Assembly: GCA_038231495.1 (NCBI GenBank)
Contig: JBBRLG010000424.1
Span: 1-6,594, forward strand
Direction: 5' to 3'
Origin: JBBRLG01 sp038231495
GTDB taxonomy: Bacteria; Planctomycetota; Planctomycetia; Gemmatales; Gemmataceae
DNA length: 6,594 bases
Shown: one piece after another, positions 1 to 5,583 of the stretch
How the letters are laid out: each line of letters begins with the position of its first letter
Numbering within the stretch: position 1 is the first letter of the stretch
Translations under genes and position numbers: made by a program
Notes under the pieces: generated by a model
The model's database searches: none
Told to the model about the DNA's origin: nothing
What the model saw: only the letters and a program-made list of their open reading frames with translations

Positions 1-405
1 ATCCGCCTGACGCAACACGCCGTCGAGGAACCCGGCGTCGAGTGTCACGTCGGGGTTGAGCAGGAGGAGCCAGTCGCCGCGGCTGAGTCGGCAGCCCTCG
101 TTGACGGCCCGCGCGAAGCCACGATTATGTCGCCAGCGCCGTAGCGACACGCCCGCCAGCCGCCGCAATTTGCCGACGACCGGGTGCGGCGGCGAATGGT
201 TGTCCACGACGACGACCTCGGCCGCGCCGCGTTTCAGTGACGCGGAAGCCCGCAATTGGCGAACGAGTTTGGTGGTGTCTTCCCAGTGTTGATAGTTGAC
301 GACGACGACGGAAAGGCGAGGCGAGTCGGTCTGGCGGCGCGGCGGGGCGACGGGTGCGGGCAGCGGTGCGGCGACGAGGGGCGAAGCGAGTGCGAATGGG
401 TCCAT
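1..405 (-). CDS. Family 2 glycosyltransferase, N-terminal part (runs off the left edge)
   Basis: The minus-strand reading frame is open from an ATG at 405 to the window edge, giving 135 residues. It reads as the nucleotide-sugar-binding half of a GT-A fold, family 2 glycosyltransferase of the rhamnosyltransferase-like type. Visible are the first beta strand LSVVVVNYQHW (31-41), VVVVDNHSP (64-72), NRGFARAVNEGC (94-105) and LLLLNPDVTLD (113-123). NPD (117-119) takes the place of the metal-binding DxD motif. Such enzymes transfer a sugar from an activated donor onto cell-surface glycans or lipids at the cytoplasmic face. The acceptor cannot be told, because the C-terminal half is missing. Residues 1-29 form an Ala/Pro-rich leader without a convincing signal peptide. 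The start is supported by a GGAAGGAA ribosome-binding site a few bases upstream. The next gene upstream on this strand (530-847) is separated by 124 bases containing a candidate promoter. Family is confident; specificity unknown. Confidence 0.9.
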   Translation of the reverse strand, partial: MDPFALASPLVAAPLPAPVAPPRRQTDSPRLSVVVVNYQHWEDTTKLVRQLRASASLKRGAAEVVVVDNHSPPHPVVGKLRRLAGVSLRRWRHNRGFARAVNEGCRLSRGDWLLLLNPDVTLDAGFLDGVLRQAD

Positions 406-458
406 CGCGGGTTCCTTCCCGGGCCGGCGAACGGCGGTATCCGTGCAAAGTAGGCAAG

Positions 459-488
459 AGTATAGCCGCGACGCCCGCCGCGAGGCAA
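459..488 (-). promoter_or_regulatory. Candidate sigma-70-like promoter for the glycosyltransferase
   Basis: On the minus strand TTGCCT (488-483) is followed after 18 bases by TATACT (464-459). These match the sigma-70 consensus boxes at 4/6 and 5/6. Transcription would start near 452, leaving a leader of roughly 47 bases before the ATG at 405. Box matches of this quality occur by chance in bacterial DNA, and planctomycete promoters are poorly mapped, so this is only a candidate. Confidence 0.35.
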
Positions 489-529
489 TGCGGGTTTGCC
501 GCTGGCGGCTTTGCGGGCTTGAGCCGGCG

Positions 530-847
530 TCAGCGAATAATCTTGCACTTGGGGAGGGCTTCCTGCAACTCCTTCACGCCCGCGTCCGTCACCTTGGTGC
601 TCCCGAGGTTCAGCGTCGTGAGCTGCTTGAGTTCCTTCAACTCCTTCAGGTCCGCGTCCGTCACCTTCTTGAGCGCGAGGTTTACTTCGATCACCGGTTT
701 GCCCGGTTGCGTGTCGTCCCGCGCGATCGTGCCGCCGAGCTGCTCGACTCGTTTGGCCGGGTCGGGGTCGTCGCGCGGCGCTGAAGGCCGAGCTGAGCAG
801 CCAGAAAGGACCACCGCCGCCAGCAGCGCACCAAGACAGCAACGCAT
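530..847 (-). CDS. Small lipoprotein with leucine-rich repeats
   Basis: 105 residues. The N-terminus is a lipoprotein signal: MRCCLGALLAAVV followed by lipobox LSGC with acylated Cys at 17, so the mature protein should be membrane-anchored outside the cytoplasm. After a Pro/Asp-rich linker, residues 50-105 carry one to two leucine-rich-repeat units. LTTLNLGSTKVTDAGVKEL (76-94) is the clearest, and the chain ends in ALPKCKIIR. The 'VTDAG(L/V)xxL ... ALPxCxI' ending is typical of the many leucine-rich-repeat proteins of Gemmata-like planctomycetes, normally as longer arrays. Here the array is so short that it may act as a capping or binding module rather than a full solenoid. The ATG is preceded by GGAG with 7 bases between. 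The gene faces away from the peptidase at 1623. Binding partner unknown. Reality of the gene is well supported; role is not. Confidence 0.85.
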   Translation of the reverse strand: MRCCLGALLAAVVLSGCSARPSAPRDDPDPAKRVEQLGGTIARDDTQPGKPVIEVNLALKKVTDADLKELKELKQLTTLNLGSTKVTDAGVKELQEALPKCKIIR

Positions 848-1074
848 GGGTGTTCTCCGAGACCCGGGAAAGGGAATAATCGACCGGAGGCGAGTTTATC
901 GCGCGGCAGCCGGCGGAGAAAGCAAAATCGCCGCTGGCAACGCACGGCCGACAAGCGTCTGAATGGGGGGGCGGAAGCGTTGGTCGGGTTTCAGCCCCGT
1001 GAACGGACGGGAAGAGCCAGGCAACTTCCACTCCCTTGCGGCGTCGCGGGACTGACCAGGTGCATTAGCTACCG

Positions 1075-1138
1075 ACCCTTGCCAAGGTGACCCTTGCCAG
1101 CCACCTTTGCCGACCCTTGCCACGTCTTTGGCAAGGGT
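1075..1138. repeat. Cluster of ACCCTTGCCA 10-mers ending in a perfect hairpin
   Basis: ACCCTTGCCA occurs directly at 1075-1084, 1090-1099 and 1113-1122, with a degenerate copy ACCTTTGCCG at 1103-1112. The reverse complement TGGCAAGGGT is at 1129-1138. The last direct copy and the inverted copy form a perfect 10-bp stem with a 6-base loop (CGTCTT, 1123-1128). There is no T-run on either side, so it does not look like an intrinsic terminator, and no gene ends here. It may be a binding-site array, a REP-like palindromic repeat or part of a structured RNA. Confidence 0.7.
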
Positions 1139-1185
1139 AGATCAGCGCCGCTGTTTGCTGCTGACGGTCGCTGCGTGCCAAAAAC

Positions 1186-1222
1186 CCACCCTTGCCAAGA
1201 TTGTGCGCTTTGGCAAGGGTGG
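1186..1222. repeat. Second ACCCTTGCCA hairpin, perfect 13-bp stem
   Basis: CCACCCTTGCCAA (1186-1198) is the exact reverse complement of TTGGCAAGGGTGG (1210-1222), with an 11-base loop between. The stem contains the same 10-mer as the cluster at 1075-1138. This brings the total to four exact direct and two exact inverted copies within about 146 bases. No T-run follows. It is the longest perfect stem in the divergent gap. Confidence 0.75.
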
Positions 1223-1400
1223 TTAGGGTGTCCGCTGCCGCGCGGTCACAGGGGACGCATTCGGCATCCCGGTCGGGTTAGCGTCGTGCTCACTAAACGG
1301 CACGATTGGCACAAGCAATGGGGGCGCAGCTTACCTGCCGAGGTAACAGGAATTACCGTTTGGTGACGGGGACAGCCCGTCGATGGGTGCCGCTGGCGGT

Positions 1401-1435
1401 CGATCACTGTCCGCGCAAGTTACGGACAGAGATCG
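1401..1435. repeat. Imperfect hairpin in the leader-side of the divergent gap
   Basis: CGATCACTGTCCG (1401-1413) pairs with CGGACAGAGATCG (1423-1435) over 12 of 13 positions (A-A mismatch at 1406/1430), with a 9-base loop. No T-tract follows. It is unrelated in sequence to the ACCCTTGCCA hairpins. It could be a regulator dyad or an RNA structure; function unknown. Confidence 0.5.
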
Positions 1436-1531
1436 TCAATGGGGGACCCCCCCCAACTTCCTTCAGGTGTAATCCTCGTGTCCTGACTTTTGAACCGTAA
1501 CCCTTTTTGCCCGCTTGAAGATTCTGAGAAA

Positions 1532-1560
1532 TTGCCTTGACTTCGCATTTTAGCTACATT
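1532..1560 (+). promoter_or_regulatory. Candidate promoter for the NAL1-like peptidase
   Basis: TTGCCT (1532-1537), a 17-base spacer and TACATT (1555-1560) match sigma-70 boxes at 4/6 each. It would give a leader of about 55 bases to the ATG at 1623. The surrounding 40 bases are noticeably more AT-rich than the rest of the gap. The same -35-like hexamer, TTGCCT, appears in the candidate glycosyltransferase promoter. Weak evidence only. Confidence 0.25.
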
Positions 1561-1622
1561 ACCATCCCTTTCTGTCCAATAGGACCGGCTTTATCGTGTA
1601 CCCCAGAACAAGGATTTGAGCT

Positions 1623-2783
1623 ATGGCTCGTGCCCCCCAGCCCCGTCCAACTCCCTATGCCGGCAATCGATCCAACCTGAGCCGCCAGTTTAGCTCTGGT
1701 GCCGTGCCGACGGCGGCGGAATCGTTCGCCGTCGGCTCGGTCCCCGACAAGTTCCGTCGGGCCGTCGATCAGTTCTTCGAGAGCATGGGCGGACAAAACG
1801 AAATCCTCGCTTCGGCCGCGACTACACGGAGCGTGTTCAGCAAGGCCAACATCGTCGGGGCTGGGATCGGACGCAAGCATACCGCAGGAGATTCAACGGA
1901 CACCATGGCCGTTCAGGTGTTCGTCGTGCGGAAACTGCCCCTGTCTGACCTTGCTGCCGAACTCCAGGTCCCCAAATTTATCAAGGTCGGCAACGAAAAC
2001 ATTCCCACGGACGTGATCGAGACCGGGGAAATCGTACCGATGCCGGCTCCGGCCCAGGATTTCATCGACGTCATTCATGCACAGGCGGTCGGTTTTTACA
2101 CCGACCGCTACCGGCCGGCACCAGGCGGCTCCACCATCGGCCACCCGCTGGTGACCGCCGGCACGCTGGGGTGCCTGGTGTCCCGGAACGATGGGCTGTA
2201 CATCCTGAGCAACAACCACGTCCTCGCTGCCGTGAACTCGGCCAAGAAGGGCGACCGGATCTGGCAGCCCGGCAAAATCGATGGCGGCACCAGTGCGGAC
2301 GCCATTGCCATCATCGACTCGGTCAACGACATCATCCGGCTAAAGTTCAACCCCGGCGACATCAACGACGTGGACGCCACACTGGCACTCACCAACGATC
2401 AACTCGTGACACCTGAGATGCACGACGGCATCGCCCTCGACGATCCCACACCCCTCGACGCTGTTATGGATATGCAGGTGCAGAAGGTGGGGCGAACGAC
2501 GGGACCAACTCAGGGGCAGGTCAAGAGCGTGACGGCCCGAATCCGGGTGAAATATGACGGCGGAAGGTTCGGACAATTCCAGAACCAAATCATGATTGAG
2601 AGTCTGGACGGGTCGCCGTTCAGCCAGGGGGGCGACTCGGGTTCCCTTATCATGAGCGTCAATCCCGCCCAGCCAGTCGCGCTGCTGTTCGCAGGCTCCG
2701 ATCAGCAGACCTTCGCTACCCCGATCCAAACTGTCATGGACGCCTTCGGGGGTTTCGACATCATTGCCGCCTGGGGATCCTGA
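1623..2783 (+). CDS. NAL1-like trypsin-fold serine peptidase
   Basis: 386 residues. The catalytic half is a trypsin-like (chymotrypsin-fold) peptidase: catalytic His in YILSNNHVLA (His199), Asp in NDVDATLAL (Asp251) and nucleophile in SQGGDSGSLIM (Ser339). All three are present, so it should be active. VQKVGRTTGPTQGQV (286-300) and LLFAGSD (354-360) are further landmarks I associate with the family related to plant NARROW LEAF 1. Residues 75-137 form the N-terminal domain of this family (NIVGAGIGRKH, then VFVVRKLP, then PTDVIETGEI). The first 70 residues show no signal peptide, membrane segment or lipobox, so it appears cytoplasmic unless exported by an unrecognised route. The start has AAGGA 8 bases upstream. 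The end is a double in-frame stop, TGATAG. A 113-residue protein follows after 83 bases. Substrate unknown; family assignment confident from the motifs, without a database search. Confidence 0.9.
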   Translation: MARAPQPRPTPYAGNRSNLSRQFSSGAVPTAAESFAVGSVPDKFRRAVDQFFESMGGQNEILASAATTRSVFSKANIVGAGIGRKHTAGDSTDTMAVQVFVVRKLPLSDLAAELQVPKFIKVGNENIPTDVIETGEIVPMPAPAQDFIDVIHAQAVGFYTDRYRPAPGGSTIGHPLVTAGTLGCLVSRNDGLYILSNNHVLAAVNSAKKGDRIWQPGKIDGGTSADAIAIIDSVNDIIRLKFNPGDINDVDATLALTNDQLVTPEMHDGIALDDPTPLDAVMDMQVQKVGRTTGPTQGQVKSVTARIRVKYDGGRFGQFQNQIMIESLDGSPFSQGGDSGSLIMSVNPAQPVALLFAGSDQQTFATPIQTVMDAFGGFDIIAAWGS

Positions 2784-2799
2784 TAGGTGACCGGGGGTC

Positions 2800-2829
2800 T
2801 TGTGGTGCCGCCTCCCCGCGAGTTATACT
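2800..2829 (+). promoter_or_regulatory. Candidate promoter between the peptidase and the 113-residue gene
   Basis: TTGTGG (2800-2805), an 18-base spacer and TATACT (2824-2829) match sigma-70 boxes at 3/6 and 5/6. Transcription would begin near 2836, about 30 bases before the ATG at 2867. If real, the small gene can be made independently of the peptidase even though both lie on one strand. Confidence 0.35.
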
Positions 2830-2866
2830 GAATTGGTCGCCCTTTACTCCCGAAGAGGCAACCACC

Positions 2867-3208
2867 ATGGCCGAGAACCCCCGTCAAGAAGCGCGCTCCT
2901 TCGGCAAAGCGGACACCGACAAGATCATGCAAATGGACGGAGTTTGTGGAGTCCTGGAGGGAACGTACCCGCTCCACATCATCACGGGCAAGAAACTCCC
3001 GACCCAAACGAAGAAGGCCATCATCGACGAGTATGGCGCGGGGAACGTCGAATTCCACGCAGACGGGCCGATCAATGCCCAGGCTCAAGGGGCGGAGCGT
3101 CCGGCACCTTCGCAGGCCGAGCGCCCGGCGGCAGCGCCAGCGAGCGCGCCGGCCAAAGTCCGAGTTTCCCATCTGCGCCAGTTCGAGGGGGAAGCGGGAG
3201 AAGAATAG
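2867..3208 (+). CDS. Small protein of unknown function next to the peptidase
   Basis: 113 residues, not recognised. Residues 14-66 look like one compact alpha/beta domain: a helix (ADTDKIMQMD), a strand with GVCGVLEG (25-32), a second strand YPLHIITGKKLP (34-45), a helix TKKAIIDEYGAG and a third strand VEFHADGPI. Residues 70-103 are a disordered-looking Ala/Pro/Gln/Glu tail, and the last ten residues are acidic. No signal peptide or membrane segment, so cytoplasmic. The order 'GVxGV...strand...KLP...helix...V(E/I)...G.I' recalls in outline the N-terminal non-catalytic domain of the adjacent peptidase (75-137 there). That is my inference, not an alignment score. A role as partner, inhibitor or adaptor of the peptidase is possible but unproven. 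The start is supported by AGAGG 8 bases upstream. A longer overlapping frame at 2800-3303 was rejected as a shadow. Confidence 0.75.
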   Translation: MAENPRQEARSFGKADTDKIMQMDGVCGVLEGTYPLHIITGKKLPTQTKKAIIDEYGAGNVEFHADGPINAQAQGAERPAPSQAERPAAAPASAPAKVRVSHLRQFEGEAGEE

Positions 3209-3422
3209 TCTCTCGATTCCATGCCAAAGACTGGACGGGGTGGGGGAATGCGGGTAGATTGTCAACGGTAGAGTCAACGCACTCTTCGCAGATTGCGTTT
3301 TGATTTGCTCGTCGGTTTCGTAGTACACCTTCGTCCGACTGACAAACCCTTTGCATAGCGTGTGTGCCGGGGGTGCGAGGGTGTTTTGTAAACTCTCTTC
3401 CCTTTTCAGAGGAAGTAGCGTC

Positions 3423-4232
3423 ATGCCGAAACGCCTGATTTGGGGAATGCCACTTCTGGCCCTGGTTATTGCAGTTTCTCCGGCCGTGGCCTGGCATCGT
3501 CCCCCCTACGTCTACTCCGGCCAGTCCTACCAATACTCCAGCCAGGGCGTTCAGCCGTACTACGTCCCGCAGGCAGCTCAGTCCTACTACGTCCCGCAAG
3601 CCGTCCAATCGTATCAGCTGGGCTCGCAGGCCGTCCAATCCTACCAGCTTGCGCCCCAGGCCTACTATGTGCCGCAAACCGTCCAGTCGTTCCAGTACCT
3701 ACCGCTGACGGCACCGGCTTCGCAATCGAGCGCTCAAGCCGTGCAGGCCCAAATGGTAGACATTCTGGGTCTGCTGGACACGATCCGCAAGATCGCGGAT
3801 ACTCTGGGCGGTAGCAGTGGGGGTATTGGCGGTAATACTACGGGGCTTGCCAATCGCGTTGCGGCCCTGGAGAAGCGGCTCGGTGCCGTCGAGAGCAATC
3901 TCGGGATCAAAAAATCATCCCCCAACCGGGGCACCACGCCGCGGCGCCAGTTTAACCCGCGGGACGTCCAAGACGAGGCAACGGCCGAGACTGTGGACGA
4001 CGCGGTCGCCAGCAGCGCGGACCCCATCCAGCGGTTGGTCGATCTCTTGAATGCGCAGGACAAGGCCTATCGCCCCGCGAAACAAGCGCTCGATAACCGC
4101 ATTGAAGACACTCAGGACGAACTCAACTATTTGAAAGACCTCTCGAAACGGTTGAACGGCATGCGACCAAAGACAAGTGTTCCCGAGCCGACGGAAATGC
4201 CGAAGCGCATCCCCCCAAACGGTGATAAGTAG
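3423..4232 (+). CDS. Exported Tyr/Val/Gln repeat protein with coiled coils (array member 1)
   Basis: 269 residues from the ATG at 3423. That start has AGAGGAAG with 7 bases to the ATG and places a Sec signal peptide (MPKRLIWGMPLLALVIAV, probable cleavage after AVA at 21-23) at the N-terminus; the frame also opens at 3351, but that start would bury the signal. Residues 29-92 are a low-complexity tract of YYVPQ(A)AVQS and QAVQSYQL units. Residues 108-128 form an amphipathic helix (MVDILGLLDTIRKIADTL), followed by a Gly-rich hinge and a heptad-like segment LANRVAALEKRLGAVESNLG (142-161). A charged, helix-rich C-terminal part (200-245) follows, then a Pro-rich tail. The plan suggests an oligomerising extracytoplasmic structural or surface protein. 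It has no cysteines, unlike the two following members. No known enzyme motif. Function unknown; that it is a real exported protein is well supported. Confidence 0.85.
   Translation: MPKRLIWGMPLLALVIAVSPAVAWHRPPYVYSGQSYQYSSQGVQPYYVPQAAQSYYVPQAVQSYQLGSQAVQSYQLAPQAYYVPQTVQSFQYLPLTAPASQSSAQAVQAQMVDILGLLDTIRKIADTLGGSSGGIGGNTTGLANRVAALEKRLGAVESNLGIKKSSPNRGTTPRRQFNPRDVQDEATAETVDDAVASSADPIQRLVDLLNAQDKAYRPAKQALDNRIEDTQDELNYLKDLSKRLNGMRPKTSVPEPTEMPKRIPPNGDK
3543..3692 (+). repeat. Coding repeats (VPQAVQSY units) in array member 1
   Basis: Residues 41-90 are built from imperfect units: YYVPQ-AAQS, YYVPQ-AVQS, YQLGSQ-AVQS, YQLAPQ-A, YYVPQ-TVQS. The DNA copies differ mainly at third codon positions (for example Tyr TAC/TAT, Gln CAG/CAA). 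The repeat is therefore old enough to have drifted, and the protein pattern has been kept. Confidence 0.75.
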
Positions 4233-4274
4233 AAAAGCCCCGTGCAGCACCAATTCCTTCGATGACGTGCTGTT

Positions 4275-4339
4275 GTCGGAGCCGCGACCGTGAGGGAGTC
4301 GGTGGGGGTTCCTCGCTCCCTCACGGTCGCAGCTCCGAC
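4275..4339. repeat. Long palindromic element, 24-base arms
   Basis: The left arm 4275-4298 (GTCGGAGC then GCGACCGTGAGGGAG) pairs with the right arm 4316-4339 at 23 of 24 positions. The only mismatch is C4283 against A4331. The loop is 17 bases with a GGTGGGGG core. There is no T-tract after it, and a separate terminator lies just downstream. From general familiarity with Gemmata-type genomes I recognise this as resembling a dispersed palindromic repeat that yields phantom 'REGVGGGSSL'-like reading frames. Copy number cannot be checked here. Confidence 0.8.
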
Positions 4340-4371
4340 GGTCTTGTTATGGCGCGGGTATTACTTGAACG

Positions 4372-4413
4372 AACGGGGCGTGAAACCGTCACGACGGTTT
4401 CACGCCCCGTTTC
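4372..4413 (+). terminator. Intrinsic terminator after array member 1
   Basis: AACGGGGCGTGAAACCGTC (4372-4390) is perfectly complementary to GACGGTTTCACGCCCCGTT (4393-4411). This gives a 19-bp palindrome whose central bases must form the loop. It is followed by TTCATTTTCG, a modest T-rich tail on the plus strand. It lies 140 bases after the stop of the gene at 3423-4232, beyond the 4275-4339 palindrome, so that palindrome would be included in the 3' end of the transcript. Confidence 0.7.
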
Positions 4414-4592
4414 ATTTTCGCTCAATCCAGCAAGGTCATCCGGGTCAACTGGGGCGCAATAAGAATTGTGGTCGTATTGCTAACCTGGTCCGGTTGGCTG
4501 GTCGAAGAAGGAGACAGCCGGCCCGAGAAGCAAGGAGGCTGCGCTCGGAGCAAGCCGAGTCCCACCTTTTCAGCAACGAAAAAGGATTTTCC

Positions 4593-5465
4593 ATGCACCC
4601 CCACCTTCCACGCTGGTTATTGCTCGCGGGCGTTCTCGCCGTGGCCCCGGTCGGTGTACGAGCCGGCGATTGTAACCCTTGTCCCGACGCACCCCCCGTT
4701 TGTTGCGTCCCCCAGACGACACGCTGCCCGGGACCGAAAGTCGTCGTGGACATGTGTCCTCCCGAAATTGTCTTTCGGCAAGCCCCGGCCGCTCCCGCCT
4801 GTGCCGACCATTCGTGCCGCCCGTGGCGTCACGCAGCTGCCCCGTGCTGCCCGACGGTGCAGTCTTTTCAGACGCTCTCGACCTATGCGGTTCCCCAGGC
4901 TATGCAGTACGTCATGCCCCCCCAGGCCATGACCTTTGCCGCCCCCCAGGCTGTGCAGTACCAGGCGGTCGCTCCCCAGGCCGTGCAGTATCAAGCGGTC
5001 GCTCCCCAGGCCGTCTCGTACCAGGCAGTCCAGCAGGTTGCGGTTCAACAAGTGGCTGTCCAGGCGGTCGCACCGGTCCAGCAGTTTGCCATGCAGGCGG
5101 TCGCGCCGGTTCAGCAGGCGGTGCCCGTCCAGCAATTCGCCGTCCAGAGTTATGCCGTCGCTCCCACCGTCCAGGCCGCGCAATCGTTCGCGGTGATCGG
5201 AACCCAGGCACAAGCCGCGCCTTCCGCCGTCGATCTGCGCGCTGCCGCCGCTTACCTGGCTTCCTTGAAAAGCGCCCTGGCCGCCGCCCAGGCCGATGCG
5301 GCACCGAAAGCCGAGGCCTCGGCACAGGCCGCCGACGGCGACTGCTGCAAGCAGATCGATGACCTGAAACGACGCATCGATACGTTGACGGACATGGTCG
5401 GCCGTCAGACCATTATCCTCGAGCGTCACAACAACATCCTCAAGCAGAACAACTTGATCAAGTGA
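4593..5465 (+). CDS. Exported Cys-rich head, Val/Gln/Ala repeat, coiled-coil protein (array member 2)
   Basis: 290 residues from the ATG at 4593, chosen because AAAGGA lies 7 bases upstream and a signal peptide begins there (MHPHLPRWLLLAGVLAVAPV, probable cleavage after VRA at 22-24); the frame is open back to 4290 without such support. The mature head (25-86) has ten cysteines (27, 30, 37, 38, 45, 55, 70, 75, 85, 86), suggesting disulfides or metal binding. It includes KVVVDMCPPEIVFRQAP (49-65), whose PEI core recurs in array member 3. Residues 97-205 are a repeat tract with three exact-length units APQAVQYQAV (117-146), then AVAPVQQFAM-like units. An Ala-rich helix (212-238) leads to a CC pair (241-242) and a strongly predicted coiled coil, KQIDDLKRRIDTLTDMVGRQ, continuing to residue 288. 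The CC pair at the coiled-coil entrance could crosslink chains covalently. Likely an envelope or matrix structural protein; function unknown. Confidence 0.85.
   Translation: MHPHLPRWLLLAGVLAVAPVGVRAGDCNPCPDAPPVCCVPQTTRCPGPKVVVDMCPPEIVFRQAPAAPACADHSCRPWRHAAAPCCPTVQSFQTLSTYAVPQAMQYVMPPQAMTFAAPQAVQYQAVAPQAVQYQAVAPQAVSYQAVQQVAVQQVAVQAVAPVQQFAMQAVAPVQQAVPVQQFAVQSYAVAPTVQAAQSFAVIGTQAQAAPSAVDLRAAAAYLASLKSALAAAQADAAPKAEASAQAADGDCCKQIDDLKRRIDTLTDMVGRQTIILERHNNILKQNNLIK
4941..5030 (+). repeat. Three 30-base coding repeats in array member 2
   Basis: Three consecutive 30-base units encode APQAVQYQAV, APQAVQYQAV and APQAVSYQAV (residues 117-146). Differences between units are mostly synonymous (GCC/GCT, TAC/TAT, CAG/CAA). 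After them the tract continues as degenerate QVAVQ and AVAPVQQ units to about 5200. Such units can expand or contract by slippage or recombination. Confidence 0.85.
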
Positions 5466-5514
5466 GCGGGCCCGCAGTCAAGTTACTCCGCCCCACGAAG
5501 AATGCTCGCCGCGC

Positions 5515-5549
5515 AGGGAGGCCGTGCCAACGGCCTCCCTTGCTCGTTT
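5515..5549 (+). terminator. Intrinsic terminator after array member 2
   Basis: AGGGAGGCCGT (5515-5525) pairs perfectly with ACGGCCTCCCT (5530-5540) around the 4-base loop GCCA, followed by TGCTCGTTT. The stem starts about 50 bases after the TGA at 5463-5465. The T-tail is interrupted, so termination may be incomplete. Confidence 0.7.
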
Positions 5550-5583
5550 AAGGATTCCCAGCCGCTCTTGTCCGTTCCTTGCC

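Larger units (their letters stand above)
848..1622. other. Divergent intergenic region rich in inverted repeats, no convincing gene
   Basis: 775 bases separate the 5' ends of two divergent genes. Short open frames cross it (for example 1094-1366 plus, 896-1123 minus) but lack good ribosome-binding sites and protein-like composition, and the repeats run straight through them. The region holds the ACCCTTGCCA cluster (1075-1222), a small palindrome TTACCT-GCCG-AGGTAA (1331-1346), a 13-base imperfect hairpin (1401-1435) and a candidate promoter (1532-1560). From 848 to about 1070 I see only the leader of the minus-strand lipoprotein gene and nothing else definable. Confidence 0.6.
4233..4592. other. 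Gap between array members 1 and 2
   Basis: 360 bases without a gene. An open frame from 4290 runs into the next gene, but only because the palindromic repeat at 4275-4339 happens to stay open; it has no ribosome-binding site. The gap holds that repeat and the terminator at 4372-4413. From 4421 to 4592 I see one weak stem (4492-4500 with 4515-4523, two G-U pairs) and the ribosome-binding site of the next gene (AAAGGA, 4581-4586). No convincing promoter was found, although the next gene must have one if the terminator works. Confidence 0.55.

Noticed and set aside
234..1031. Long minus-strand open frame of about 265 residues overlapping the glycosyltransferase start and the lipoprotein gene
   Set aside because: It overlaps two genes with clear motifs in other frames, and its product is Arg/Pro/Gly-rich without recognisable domains.
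1075..1222. CRISPR array
   Set aside because: The repeated unit is only 10 bases, occurs in both orientations, and spacing is irregular.
1094..1366. Plus-strand open frame of 90 residues in the divergent gap
   Set aside because: No ribosome-binding site, the hairpin repeats run through it, and the product has no protein-like pattern.
1438..1456. GGGGG-A-CCCCCCCC as a terminator
   Set aside because: The loop would be too short, and there is no T-tract and no upstream gene on that strand to terminate.
3259..3328. Promoter for the gene at 3423 (TTGTCA at 3259, TTGATT at 3300)
   Set aside because: Neither -35-like hexamer has an acceptable -10 box at 16-18 bases.
2702..3424. Minus-strand open frame of 240 residues across the peptidase end and the small gene
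   Set aside because: It overlaps the catalytic gene and the small gene with its good ribosome-binding site; no domain visible.
4941..5200. CRISPR or non-coding tandem repeat
   Set aside because: The units are in frame, encode a regular protein pattern, and vary at synonymous positions.
4617..5429. Minus-strand open frame of 270 residues opposite array member 2
   Set aside because: It is the antisense shadow of the GC-rich repeat tract (Leu/Gly/Asp/Arg repeats). The plus strand has the signal peptide, ribosome-binding site and coiled coil.
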